Of a stretch of 64,000 nucleotides of DNA, positions 1 through 8,558 are shown piece by piece. The DNA lies in the NCBI GenBank assembly GCA_024236175.1, contig JACKKY010000004.1, positions 198,501-262,500 of the forward strand. Reading direction: 5' to 3'. The translations under genes were made by a program, and so were the position numbers. The notes beneath the pieces were generated by a model that saw only the letters and a list, made by a program, of their open reading frames with translations, searched no databases and was not told where the DNA came from. The DNA comes from Novosphingobium sp. (GTDB lineage Bacteria > Pseudomonadota > Alphaproteobacteria > Sphingomonadales > Sphingomonadaceae). Numbering within the stretch: the first letter of the stretch is position 1; every line of letters begins with the position of its first letter.

Positions 1-1
1 C

Positions 2-1066
2 TGCGCGCTCGGGCTGGCGACGCCGATGTCGATCATGGTCGGGACCGGCAAGGGCGCGCAAAACGGCATCCTCATCCGCAACGCCGAAGCGCTGGAGACT
101 TTCGAGAAGGTCGACACGGTGGTGGTCGACAAGACCGGCACGCTGACCGAAGGCAAGCCGAGGCTTGTGGGCGTCCTGCCCGCAGAGGGTTTCTCCGAAG
201 ACGACCTGCTCATGCTCTCCGCCTCGGTAGAACAGTCGAGCGAGCACCCGCTGGCTGCCGCCATCGTCGCGGGTGCACGCGATCGCAATCTGTCGCTTGC
301 GCAGGCACAGGACTTTGCATCGACGACGGGGGAAGGCGCCGAAGCGCTCGTCGAAGGCCGGCGCGTCGCGATCGGCAACGAGAAGTTGATGGAACGCTTC
401 GGCGCGCTCGACGACAGACTGCGGAACGCGGCACGGGAGGGGCGCGAGGAAGGCCGCACCGTGATGTTCGTCGCCGTCGACGGCAGGCCTGCCGGCATCG
501 TCGCCGTCGCCGATCCGATAAAGCAGACCAGCGCCGACGCCGTCGAACGGCTGCACCGCGCAGGCATCCGCGTGGTGATGCTGACCGGCGACGCCGAAGC
601 GACCGCCCGCGCCGTCGCCCGCCAACTCGGCATCGACGACGTGCGCGCCGATGTCTCGCCCGAGGACAAGCACCGCATCGTCGGCGAACTGCGATCGGCG
701 GGCCGCACCGTCGCGATGGCGGGAGACGGCATCAACGACGCCCCGGCCCTCGCCGCGGCCGATATCGGCATCGCCATGGGAACGGGGACCGACGTCGCCA
801 TGGAAAGCGCCGGGATCACGCTGGTGAGCGGCGACCTTTCCGGCATCGCCAAGGCGCGGCGGCTTTCGCAGCTCACCATGAGCAACATCCGGCAGAACCT
901 GTTCTTCGCCTTCGCCTACAACAGCCTTGGCGTGCCGGTGGCGGCAGGGCTGCTCTACCCGTTCTTCGGCCTGCTGCTCAGCCCGATGATCGCGGCGGCG
1001 GCGATGAGCCTTTCATCGGTATCGGTGATCGGCAATGCCCTGCGGCTGAGAAGCGCGAGCCTCTAG
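2..1066 (+). CDS. copA: Cu+-exporting P1B-type ATPase, C-terminal part (5' truncated by window)
   Basis: The reading frame is open from base 2, which encodes the final Cys of the membrane CPC motif (C-A-L-G-L-A-T-P), so the N-terminal metal-binding domains and first membrane helices lie outside the window. The phosphorylation motif DKTGTLT, the TGD motif and the hinge GDGINDAPAL are all present and intact. After the hinge come two membrane helices carrying Y-N (AYNSLG) and M-x-x-S-S (MSLSSVS), the pattern known for Cu+-transporting P1B-1 pumps. The protein should use ATP to export Cu+ from the cytoplasm. It ends 11 bp before the convergent Rieske gene. The family is certain; the Cu+ specificity rests on these helix motifs. 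Confidence 0.92.
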   Translation, partial: CALGLATPMSIMVGTGKGAQNGILIRNAEALETFEKVDTVVVDKTGTLTEGKPRLVGVLPAEGFSEDDLLMLSASVEQSSEHPLAAAIVAGARDRNLSLAQAQDFASTTGEGAEALVEGRRVAIGNEKLMERFGALDDRLRNAAREGREEGRTVMFVAVDGRPAGIVAVADPIKQTSADAVERLHRAGIRVVMLTGDAEATARAVARQLGIDDVRADVSPEDKHRIVGELRSAGRTVAMAGDGINDAPALAAADIGIAMGTGTDVAMESAGITLVSGDLSGIAKARRLSQLTMSNIRQNLFFAFAYNSLGVPVAAGLLYPFFGLLLSPMIAAAAMSLSSVSVIGNALRLRSASL

Positions 1067-1077
1067 CGACGTGCCGC

Positions 1078-2445
1078 TTACGCCGGCTCTCGCTCGTACC
1101 AGCGGCTCAGTGCCGTGTGGAAATGGGCCAGCTTAGGTTCCTGCCTGGTCAGGAACTGATATTCCAGCGCGCTGTTGCGCAGGCCGCGCTGCTGGATCGC
1201 CATCTGCACGTAGTCCTGCTCCAGCGCGAGGAAGTAGGGGAAATGATCGCCTTCGGGAATCTCGGTCAGTTCCGTGCGCTGCGCCTCGCGCTGGTCCGGC
1301 GGCAGCCACAGCAGGGCGATCACGCGCCAGGTGCAACGGTTGGGATCGCCGCTCGGATGCGGCTGGGCCGTGATCACCGTGGCATCGCCCGAGCGCACCT
1401 GCATGAACACGTTGGGGAACAGCAGCCAGTACTGGTAATCGCTCATCTGGTTGTCGGTCAGCCCGCTGACGTCCAGCCCCTTGGCGGTGAGGATCTCGCG
1501 CACCGACTGCTGCAGCAGCGACAGCGGCGTCACGCCTTCCGGCAGGTCCAGCTTGCCGTCCTCGCCGCGCAGGCCGTCAGCCAGTTCGGCAAGGCGCGGC
1601 AGCGCTTCCGCGAAACCGGGGAAATTGGCGACCGGCAGGCTGAGGTAGCCCTCCACTTCGCTGTCCGGCCCCTCTTCGGCAAGCTCGGGCGAGCCGAAGG
1701 GTACGACCGTCACCGCGTGGTTGCCGAAAAACCGGCAGCGCTCGCGCGAGAGCTTGGTCATCCCGGCAAGCTCGGGATGCACGCCCTGGACATGATAGCC
1801 TTCCTGGAAGGCGTCCATGACGACTTTCCAGTTGCATTCGATGGTCTCGCGCACGTTCATGCCCACCGGAACCATCTCCTCGAGATGGTAGGGCGCAAGC
1901 AGGCCGGCGACGTCGCCGAGGAAATCGGAAAGCGGGGCAGCGTCCGGATCGGGATTGACGAAGATGAAGCCGCCGAACTCCTCGACCGGGATCCGGATCA
2001 GCCCGAGCTCATCCTTGTCGCCGACGAACTCCTCGACCGTACCGTCGAAATCCGGCTTGGCGACAGCCAGCAGCTGCCCGTCCAGCCCGTAGGACCAGTT
2101 GTGATAGGGGCAGGTGAAGCGCGCCAAATGGCCCTTGCCTTCGCAGAACGCGTTGCCACGATGACGGCAGGCGTTGACGAAACCGCGGACCTGCCCGTCC
2201 CGGCCGCGCACGAGCACGAAGGACTGGTCGAAGATACGATGTTCCATCCAGTCGCCCGGTTCGGGAATCTCCTCGGCCCGCCCGGCGATCTGCCAGACCC
2301 GCATCCACAGCTCTTCGCGTTCTCGATCCTGGTGTTCGCGCGAATGGTAGTCCCGCGTACCGACCCGCATCGAGAACTGGCTGAAATCGATCTGCGAGCT
2401 CAGCGGAGCGTTGTCGATGACATGCCCTGGCCGTTCCGGTTGCAT
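1078..2445 (-). CDS. Rieske non-haem iron ring-hydroxylating oxygenase, alpha subunit
   Basis: A 455-residue protein with an N-terminal Rieske [2Fe-2S] centre (C-R-H-R-G-N ... C-P-Y-H-N-W) and a C-terminal catalytic domain in which E-G-Y-H-V-Q-G-V-H supplies the two iron-binding histidines. Such enzymes insert O2 into aromatic or polycyclic substrates, or O-demethylate them, using electrons from a ferredoxin and reductase. The frame is open to a GTG at 2475, but an AGGAGAGG-type ribosome site lies about 9 nt before the ATG at 2445, so that start is chosen. No beta subunit, ferredoxin or reductase gene is adjacent, so redox partners must be elsewhere. The substrate cannot be read from the sequence. 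Confidence 0.9.
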   Translation of the reverse strand: MQPERPGHVIDNAPLSSQIDFSQFSMRVGTRDYHSREHQDREREELWMRVWQIAGRAEEIPEPGDWMEHRIFDQSFVLVRGRDGQVRGFVNACRHRGNAFCEGKGHLARFTCPYHNWSYGLDGQLLAVAKPDFDGTVEEFVGDKDELGLIRIPVEEFGGFIFVNPDPDAAPLSDFLGDVAGLLAPYHLEEMVPVGMNVRETIECNWKVVMDAFQEGYHVQGVHPELAGMTKLSRERCRFFGNHAVTVVPFGSPELAEEGPDSEVEGYLSLPVANFPGFAEALPRLAELADGLRGEDGKLDLPEGVTPLSLLQQSVREILTAKGLDVSGLTDNQMSDYQYWLLFPNVFMQVRSGDATVITAQPHPSGDPNRCTWRVIALLWLPPDQREAQRTELTEIPEGDHFPYFLALEQDYVQMAIQQRGLRNSALEYQFLTRQEPKLAHFHTALSRWYEREPA

Positions 2446-2509
2446 CTGCTTTTTCCTCTCCTGGCTTGCGTCCACAAGCTAGCCCTGTCCGCACGATGGA
2501 GCCAGCCTA

Positions 2510-3652
2510 TCAGCCGAGCCCTTCGAGTTCGACCGCATATTCGGCAGCTTCCATCGCCGGTTCGATGACCTCGACATAGTATCCCGGATCCTCGCTGAAG
2601 CGCGGATCGCGGGTCAGCTCGGCTATTGCCTGATTCCGGCTGACGAAGGGCCGCATCCGCTCCTCGTAGCGGGCGAAGGCAGCGGCGTGATCATCGGGCG
2701 AGCGGGACAGTTCCCATGCCAGCGCATAGGCCCCGACGATCGCCAGGCTGGTGCCCTGCCCGGTCAGCGGCGAGGGACAATAGGCGGCATCGCCCACCAG
2801 CGCGATGCGGCTCCTGGTCCAGCGGTCCATTCTCACCTGCGCCATCGGCCCCATGTAGAAATCGCGCGACTGTTCCATGGCGTCGAGCAGTTCGGGCACG
2901 TGCCAGCCCATATGGCCGCATTCGCGTCTCACCAGCGCCATCTGCCCGGCCCGGTCGGCCGGCACGTCACCGAGCTTCGCGGAAAAACCGAAACACACGC
3001 GCAAGTCGCGGTTCCCGGGCGCGGTGTAGATCATGCAGCTGTCGGTGCCGGAATCATAGGTCAGCTGCCAGTCCTCAAGCCCGATGATATTGGGCGCGCT
3101 GTAGGGCGCGAGCACGACATCGAAAGGATGCAGGAACCGCTCGTCCGGCCCGAACACCAGCTTGCGCATGGCCGAACCCAGCCCGTCGGCGCCCACGACC
3201 AGATCGAAGCGGCGGGCCGGCGACTTCTCGAAGGATACTGCGACGCCTGCCTCCGCCTCGTCGAGCGAGACGACGCTGTCACCATAGATAATCTCGATGT
3301 CGTCGGGCAGCGCCGAGAGCAGGATGCGGGACAGGTCGTCGCGCATGATCTCGATCGCCTGCTTGCCGAAGCTGCCGCCCGAAATCGTCATTTCTTCCGA
3401 GCGCCAGACTTCGTTGCCATCGGCATCGAGTTTCGAGACGCCTTTCATCTGCGTGCGCCGGTCCCGGATCGCGTCCTCGATGCCCATCGCCCGGACCACG
3501 TCGAGCGCGGCGCCGCGAATGTCGATGGCATGGCCGCCCGGCCGGGGCGCAGGCGCCTTTTCCACCAGCGTCGGCGCGAATCCGTGATGATGCAGCCACC
3601 AGGCAAGAGCCGGTCCGGCAATGCTCGCGCCCGAAATGAGAATGTCCTTCAT
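2510..3652 (-). CDS. FAD-dependent monooxygenase (PHBH/UbiH-like)
   Basis: About 380 residues with the group A flavin monooxygenase layout. An N-terminal FAD-binding fold carries ISGASIAGPALA, the middle has an ADGLGSAMR motif (DG motif), and GDAAYCPSPLTGQGTS (GD motif) binds the FAD ribityl chain. These single-component enzymes hydroxylate activated rings or related compounds with NAD(P)H and O2. A GTG extends the frame to 3667, but a GGGG-rich ribosome site sits just before the ATG at 3652, which begins the glycine-rich strand correctly. It lies 64 bp downstream of the divergent promoter region it shares with the SDR at 3761, and precedes the Rieske gene on the same strand. Confidence 0.88.
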   Translation of the reverse strand: MKDILISGASIAGPALAWWLHHHGFAPTLVEKAPAPRPGGHAIDIRGAALDVVRAMGIEDAIRDRRTQMKGVSKLDADGNEVWRSEEMTISGGSFGKQAIEIMRDDLSRILLSALPDDIEIIYGDSVVSLDEAEAGVAVSFEKSPARRFDLVVGADGLGSAMRKLVFGPDERFLHPFDVVLAPYSAPNIIGLEDWQLTYDSGTDSCMIYTAPGNRDLRVCFGFSAKLGDVPADRAGQMALVRRECGHMGWHVPELLDAMEQSRDFYMGPMAQVRMDRWTRSRIALVGDAAYCPSPLTGQGTSLAIVGAYALAWELSRSPDDHAAAFARYEERMRPFVSRNQAIAELTRDPRFSEDPGYYVEVIEPAMEAAEYAVELEGLG

Positions 3653-3760
3653 CGTCCCCCTCGCCACCTGCCTTGCCCGGTTGGCGCTTCACAGCTGTTC
3701 GTCAAGATGTTAGCAACGCGAAAAGCTGTCAAGCACAGGCCGGCAGAGGGAGATTAGGCG

Positions 3761-4561
3761 ATGGATGCCGAGCTGGAAAATGCCTTTACGCTGGAAGGCA
3801 AGGTCGTGGTCATCACCGGGGCCGGGTCCGGCCTCGGCCAGGAGGCATCGCGCATCTTCGCCCTGGCCGGCGCGCGACTGGTGCTTGCCGACATCAGCGA
3901 GGAAGGCCTTGCGGCAACCGCGCAGATCATCGGCGATGCGCAAACGCCTCCCCTGTGCCGGCGCGTCGACGTGGCGAACCCGCAGGAAGTCGAGGCGCTT
4001 GCCGACTATGCGCTCGAAGAAACCGGCGCGCTTGACGTCTGGATCAACGGCGCCGGCGTGTCCTACTTGCATTCGCTGCTGGAGACCGATCCCGCGAAAG
4101 CCCAGCGCACGGTGTCGATCAACATGATGGGGCCCTATTGGGGATGCATGGCCGCCGGTCGCATCATGCGCGAGCGCGGCGGCGGCGTGATCGTCAACAT
4201 ATCGTCCGGCGGCGGCGCGAAGCCGCTGCCCGGCATCGGCGTCTACGGGATGACCAAGGCCGCCGTTAACTCGCTCACCTGGACCAGCGCTGCCGAACTG
4301 GGGCCCTGTGGCGTGCGGGTGAACGCGGTCGCGCCGGGCTGGATCGAAACGCCGATGGCGCAGGACCTGTTCCGCGACGAGACCGGCGAGATCAATCCGG
4401 AGCTGCGCGACAAGGTAAGGGCGCAGATGGCGGAAAGCTCCCCGCTGGGCATCCTGGGGCGGCCATCCGACATCGCCCTGGCCCTGCTTTACCTGGCCAG
4501 CGACGCCAGCCGCTTCGTCACGGGCCAGATCCTGGCGGTCAACGGCGGGGAATCGATGTAG
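3761..4561 (+). CDS. SDR family oxidoreductase
   Basis: A 266-residue classical short-chain dehydrogenase. The cofactor loop is T-G-A-G-S-G-L-G near residue 20, followed by an acidic A-D-I-S-E that favours NAD(H). The structural N-G-A-G and the catalytic Ser with Y-G-M-T-K are present. It ends with the usual F-V-T-G-Q-I-L-A-V-N-G-G tail. It should oxidise or reduce an alcohol/ketone intermediate. The gene is divergent from the FAD monooxygenase (about 108 bp apart) and convergent with the next SDR, so it is probably a one-gene transcript. Confidence 0.9.
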   Translation: MDAELENAFTLEGKVVVITGAGSGLGQEASRIFALAGARLVLADISEEGLAATAQIIGDAQTPPLCRRVDVANPQEVEALADYALEETGALDVWINGAGVSYLHSLLETDPAKAQRTVSINMMGPYWGCMAAGRIMRERGGGVIVNISSGGGAKPLPGIGVYGMTKAAVNSLTWTSAAELGPCGVRVNAVAPGWIETPMAQDLFRDETGEINPELRDKVRAQMAESSPLGILGRPSDIALALLYLASDASRFVTGQILAVNGGESM

Positions 4562-4570
4562 CCGGCCGGC

Positions 4571-5380
4571 TCAGGCTGTCTCGCCGGCATCGACGAGGAT
4601 CGTGCTGCCGGTCATGAACAAGGACATGTCCGAAGCGCAAAACAGGACGGCGCGGGCAATGTCGTCCGGCACGCCGACGCGGCCCAGCGCGGACGTAGTG
4701 GTTGCCGCGATCTCTTCCCTGACCCGCTCGGGCAATTCGGCGAGCGCGGCCATGTTGCCCTCGGTCTCGCAGAAGGTCGGCGCGACGCCGAGCACGCGGA
4801 TGTCATGTGGTGCGAGTTCGATCGCGAGCTGCTTGTTGAGCCCGCGAACGCCGTGCTTGGAAGCGACATAGGCGGCCATGCCCGGTGCCACCCCCTTGAA
4901 ACCGGCGGTCGAGACGACATTGATCAGCACGCCGCCGGTGCCCGCATCCATCATCCGCCCGGCGGCTTCACGGCAGCTTGCGAAAACGCCGCGCAGGTTG
5001 ACCGCCATCACGTCGTTCCAGACATCGTCGGTCATCTCGCGCAGCAGGATGTTGGGATAGAGCCCGGCGTTGTTCACCCAGATGTCGAGACCGCCGAGTT
5101 CGCTCTGGGCGAGGTCCGCAGCCGCCCTGATCGAGGCAGTGTCGGTAACGTCGAGCCGCGTCGCGATCACCTTGCCACCGAACCTTTTCGAGAATTCATC
5201 GGCCGCCTTTTCGGCCTGCTCGATCTTCAGGTCGCCGACCAGCACCGAAGCGCCGGCTTCGGCAAGCCGCCTGACCATCGCCTTCCCCAGCCCCTGCGCG
5301 CCGCCGGTCACGACGGCGCAGCGGCCTTTCAGCGATACGAGGTCGGCAATCGGTGATTGCGAAACATCGGCGATAGCCAT
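4571..5380 (-). CDS. SDR family oxidoreductase
   Basis: A 269-residue classical SDR. It has T-G-G-A-Q-G-L-G for cofactor binding, NNAG in the core and the catalytic Y-V-A-S-K, and ends in a V-D-A-G-E tail. It is first in the downstream direction of a minus-strand run with the VOC protein (31 bp upstream) and another SDR, which together look like an operon reading 6691 to 4571. A GGGGAAGAAG ribosome site precedes the ATG. The substrate is unknown. The three SDRs in this stretch are clearly different from each other, which suggests successive redox steps rather than recent duplication. Confidence 0.9.
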   Translation of the reverse strand: MAIADVSQSPIADLVSLKGRCAVVTGGAQGLGKAMVRRLAEAGASVLVGDLKIEQAEKAADEFSKRFGGKVIATRLDVTDTASIRAAADLAQSELGGLDIWVNNAGLYPNILLREMTDDVWNDVMAVNLRGVFASCREAAGRMMDAGTGGVLINVVSTAGFKGVAPGMAAYVASKHGVRGLNKQLAIELAPHDIRVLGVAPTFCETEGNMAALAELPERVREEIAATTTSALGRVGVPDDIARAVLFCASDMSLFMTGSTILVDAGETA

Positions 5381-5411
5381 GGTCTTCTTCCCCTTGCCCG
5401 GCTGGACGCGA

Positions 5412-5888
5412 TCAGGCGTCGCGGTCGGCGTCGCCGAAGGGGATCACATCGTCCGCGTAGTCGATGTCGCCCATGATGATGTTGGTGTTCATCGCCTGAC
5501 CGGCGACACGCTCCCACAACACCAGCTTGTCGTGCCATGGCGAATCGGGATGGTCGTCCATCAGCGGGCCGACTTCGAAGCCGAGCTTTTCGAGCCGCGC
5601 CTTGTGGGCATCGAGGTCCTTCACTCCGAACACCACAGAGGTCACCCCCTCGCCCTTGGTTTCGAGCTCGCTCCACAGCCAGGTGTTGAATTCGGTACGT
5701 TCCTCCATCGGCGCGACGACTTCGAGGCCCGCTTCCCAGCTGATGCACATGGTGAAGCCCATGTCCTTGCGGGAGAAGCGCGTCAGCGTCGCGCCGGTGA
5801 GCTTCTCAAGCTGCTCGACATTGGCATCGAGGTTTTCCGGCCGCGAAATCCAGGCGACGTGATCGACGTGATTGATGAACTTCTTCAT
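5412..5888 (-). CDS. VOC-superfamily (glyoxalase/dioxygenase-fold) protein
   Basis: A 158-residue protein with paired beta-alpha-beta modules of the vicinal-oxygen-chelate fold. The first module starts H-V-D-H-V-A-W and the second contains V-V-F-G-V-K-D-L-D-A-H and ends near N-T-N-I-I-M-G-D-I-D-Y. Members bind a metal and act as glyoxalases, isomerases, epimerases or ring-cleavage dioxygenases. It sits between two SDR genes on the same strand with short gaps and a good ribosome site (GGGGAGAG). Cleavage or isomerisation of a catabolic intermediate is plausible, but the reaction cannot be assigned. Confidence 0.8.
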   Translation of the reverse strand: MKKFINHVDHVAWISRPENLDANVEQLEKLTGATLTRFSRKDMGFTMCISWEAGLEVVAPMEERTEFNTWLWSELETKGEGVTSVVFGVKDLDAHKARLEKLGFEVGPLMDDHPDSPWHDKLVLWERVAGQAMNTNIIMGDIDYADDVIPFGDADRDA

Positions 5889-5923
5889 TTGGCATTCTCT
5901 CCCCGGTCAGTCGTGCCGCGATG

Positions 5924-6691
5924 CTAGAGCATGGTCGCGCCGCCCTCGGCGCCGATGGTCTGGCCGGTCACGAAGTCGGACTCGTCGCTGGCCAGGAACA
6001 GGGCGGTGGGGGCGATATCCTCGGGCGTGCCGAACTTGCCCATGGCAACCTTCGACAGCTCGAGATCGTAGGTGCCCGACTCCTCGAGGTACCAGATCGA
6101 TTTCGGCGTCAGTGCGGATGGCAGGATCGTGTTCACCCTGATGCCGTGCTTGCCCCATTCCTTCGCCGCCGTCTTGGTCAACGCGCGGATCGCTTCCTTG
6201 CTCGCCGCATAGGCCAGGAAGCCCGGCTCGCAGCGGATGCCGTAGCTCGACCCCATGTTGATGATCGAGCCGCCGCCCTGCTTGACCATGTGCGGGTAGC
6301 ATTGCTGCATGAGCTGGAGCGAGCCGAAGAAGGCCGACTGGAAGTCGATCTTGCAGTTCGCTTCCATCTTCGGGTCCTCGACCGGCAGATAGTCGGTGAA
6401 GGTATGCGCGTTGTTCACCAGGATATCGACGCGTCCCCAGTCATCCACGGCGCGCTTCACCGTCATTTCCGACTGGTCCTGTTCCCCAGCCAATGCTTCC
6501 AGCGGCGTGCAGGTGCCGCCTTCGCCGGCGATCTTGCCTGCCACTTCCTCGAGCTTGCTCAGCGTGCGCCCGGTGATCAGCACTTTCGCGCCCTCACGCG
6601 CATAGCTCTCGGCGATCGCCGCACCGATTCCCTGCCCGGCTCCGGTGATAATCGCGACCTTGCCTTCAAGCCGCTTCAGATTTGCACTCAC
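5924..6691 (-). CDS. SDR family oxidoreductase
   Basis: A 255-residue classical SDR with T-G-A-G-Q-G-I-G, a following basic T-G-R that suggests NADP(H), N-N-A-H in place of the usual NNAG, and the catalytic Y-A-A-S-K. It is the first gene of the minus-strand SDR-VOC-SDR run. It is divergent from the LLM monooxygenase gene, with an 88-bp intergenic region that probably holds both promoters. NNAH instead of NNAG is a small deviation. Confidence 0.9.
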   Translation of the reverse strand: MSANLKRLEGKVAIITGAGQGIGAAIAESYAREGAKVLITGRTLSKLEEVAGKIAGEGGTCTPLEALAGEQDQSEMTVKRAVDDWGRVDILVNNAHTFTDYLPVEDPKMEANCKIDFQSAFFGSLQLMQQCYPHMVKQGGGSIINMGSSYGIRCEPGFLAYAASKEAIRALTKTAAKEWGKHGIRVNTILPSALTPKSIWYLEESGTYDLELSKVAMGKFGTPEDIAPTALFLASDESDFVTGQTIGAEGGATML

Positions 6692-6779
6692 AGTCGACTC
6701 TCCCGAGGAATGTTGTATGGATTGTTCGTCACTTTAGTAGCGAGCCGGATCGAACCGGTCAATCAGGGGAAAGACAGCC

Positions 6780-7820
6780 ATGAAATTCGGCATCATCATC
6801 AACCGCAAACTGATAGATCCCAACGCCTCCGACCCCTACGGAAAGCTGTACAGCTACCTAAACGAGATGGAGGACCTCGGCTACGACCTGGGCTGGTGCG
6901 GCCATCACCGCTTTTCCGCCTCCACCGCATTCGGAGGGGATACCGCGTCCGAGCCATCGTCTCCGCTGCTGATGCTCGCACCGCTGATGGCGCGCACCCG
7001 CAGCATGAAGTTCTGCACCAACATCATGCTGCTGCCTTCCAGGCATCCGCTGGAAGTCGCCGAGGAGATCAACACGATCAACGAGATGTCCGGCAACCGC
7101 TTCATCCTGGGCGCGGGCATCGGCTACAAGCCCGACGAGTTCGAGAACTGCGGCTGGGACTTCAAGACCCGCGCCAAGCGCTTCGAGGAATGTCTGGAGA
7201 TCCTGCCGCAGGCGATGAGCGGCAAGCCGTTTTCCTACAGCGGCAAGCATTTCGAGATCGACAATGTCCAGATCCAGCCGCCCCCGCTCAAGGGGTGGGT
7301 GCCCCCGATCTGGATCGGAGCGGTGAGCGATCCCGCCATGAAGCGGGCCGGCCGGCTCGGCGACGGCTGGCTGATCAGCTTTGCCGAGCACCTGCTGGAA
7401 TTGCAGGACAAGGTGAAGACGTACAAGGACATCGCCGCCGAGCACGGCCGTTCCTCGACCCTGTGCCTGATGCGCGACGTCCACATCGCACCGAACCGGG
7501 ACGCGCTCGATCCCGATTTCCTGCCCAACATCATCAAGGTCTGGCAAAGCTACGACGACATCGGCTCCAAGGCCGACCGCGACGAACTTTCGAACGAAGT
7601 CATGTTCGGCGGCAAGCAGGTCACGCTCGACGAGTTCGCGCCCAACCGGGCGGTGGTCGGATCGCCCGACGACTGCAACCGGGAAATGGAGCGGATCAGG
7701 GACATCATCGATCCCGAATGGTTCTTCATCACCCCCACCGGCGTGCCCGATCCCGAACAGCAGATCGAGGAACTGCGGCTCTTCGCAAAAGAAGTGATGC
7801 CGAATTTCCGCACCGGATAG
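6780..7820 (+). CDS. LLM-class (luciferase-like) flavin-dependent monooxygenase
   Basis: A 346-residue bacterial luciferase-fold TIM barrel. It begins MKFGIIINRK and contains the family stretches T-N-I-M-L-L-P-S-R-H-P and G-N-R-F-I-L-G-A-G-I-G-Y-K-P-D-E-F, followed by the R-A-K-R-F-E-E helix and P-P-I-W-I-G-A. These enzymes use FMNH2 or F420 with O2 for hydroxylation, Baeyer-Villiger or desulfonation reactions. No flavin reductase gene is adjacent. It is followed by a TetR regulator 95 bp downstream on the same strand. Sequence alone does not decide between FMN and F420. Confidence 0.88.
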   Translation: MKFGIIINRKLIDPNASDPYGKLYSYLNEMEDLGYDLGWCGHHRFSASTAFGGDTASEPSSPLLMLAPLMARTRSMKFCTNIMLLPSRHPLEVAEEINTINEMSGNRFILGAGIGYKPDEFENCGWDFKTRAKRFEECLEILPQAMSGKPFSYSGKHFEIDNVQIQPPPLKGWVPPIWIGAVSDPAMKRAGRLGDGWLISFAEHLLELQDKVKTYKDIAAEHGRSSTLCLMRDVHIAPNRDALDPDFLPNIIKVWQSYDDIGSKADRDELSNEVMFGGKQVTLDEFAPNRAVVGSPDDCNREMERIRDIIDPEWFFITPTGVPDPEQQIEELRLFAKEVMPNFRTG

Positions 7821-7915
7821 GCGCGGCTTGCGCGAACGGCACAAGGCGTTGGCGGCCGCGGCCTTTACGCCCGGGGCACGGAGAGATAGGCAGGCTGGCG
7901 TAAGGACAGGGGCGA

Positions 7916-8509
7916 ATGAAGCAGGATCAGGTCAAGTCGGACCGGCGGATGGGACCGCCCGGGTCGGAAAACTGGCACGCGATGCTCGACGGCGCCGAAG
8001 ACATCCTGCGCGAAGAGGGCCATGCCGCCCTCACCTCGCGCCGGATCGCGGAGCGGATCGGCGTCAAGCAGCGGCTGGTATATTATTACTTCCGGACGAT
8101 GGACGACCTGATCGTGGAGATGTTCCACCGCCGTTCGGAAATGGAACTGACGCGGCTGCGCGAGACCCTGAAAGCGGAGCATCCCCTGCATGAGATCTGG
8201 GAAATCTGCATCCATTCGACCGACGCGCGGCTGATTTCCGAATTCATGGCGCTGGCCAGCCGCATCGACGGGCTGCGCGCGGAAGTCATCCGCTTCATCG
8301 AGGAATCCCGGGCGATCCAGGTCGAGGCCATCACTGCCGCCCTGGAACGCACGTCGCGGACCAGCCTCATTCCGCCCGCCGGCCTCGCCATCGTCGCCAC
8401 CAGCGTCGCGCTGGCGATCTCGCGCGAAGAGCAGCTCGGCGTGACGTCCGGGCACGGCGACATCATGACGGTGATCGAGGACTTCATCGCAAGCCTCGAT
8501 CCCGGCTGA
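7916..8509 (+). CDS. TetR/AcrR family transcriptional regulator
   Basis: A 197-residue protein with an N-terminal TetR helix-turn-helix: a helix beginning A-E-D-I-L-R-E-E-G, then L-T-S-R-R-I-A-E-R-I-G-V-K-Q-R-L-V-Y-Y-Y-F. It is followed by a divergent helical ligand domain. It lies just downstream of the LLM monooxygenase and probably controls this catabolic patch. The repeat TGTTCGTCA in the two divergent promoters at 3696 and 6723 is a possible, unproven target. The gene is convergent with pntB. Confidence 0.9.
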   Translation: MKQDQVKSDRRMGPPGSENWHAMLDGAEDILREEGHAALTSRRIAERIGVKQRLVYYYFRTMDDLIVEMFHRRSEMELTRLRETLKAEHPLHEIWEICIHSTDARLISEFMALASRIDGLRAEVIRFIEESRAIQVEAITAALERTSRTSLIPPAGLAIVATSVALAISREEQLGVTSGHGDIMTVIEDFIASLDPG

Positions 8510-8558
8510 CCGCGCCGGAAGCCTGCCGGGACGGGACCTCGGCCCCGCCCCTGGGCTC

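Noticed and set aside
1117..2568. 483-codon plus-strand frame opposite the Rieske gene
   Set aside because: It has no ribosome site and a composition typical of antisense frames in GC-rich DNA; the minus strand has clear Rieske motifs.
5921..7903. 660-codon plus-strand frame across the SDR and LLM genes
   Set aside because: It spans the divergent promoter and covers two real genes in other frames; no domain is seen.
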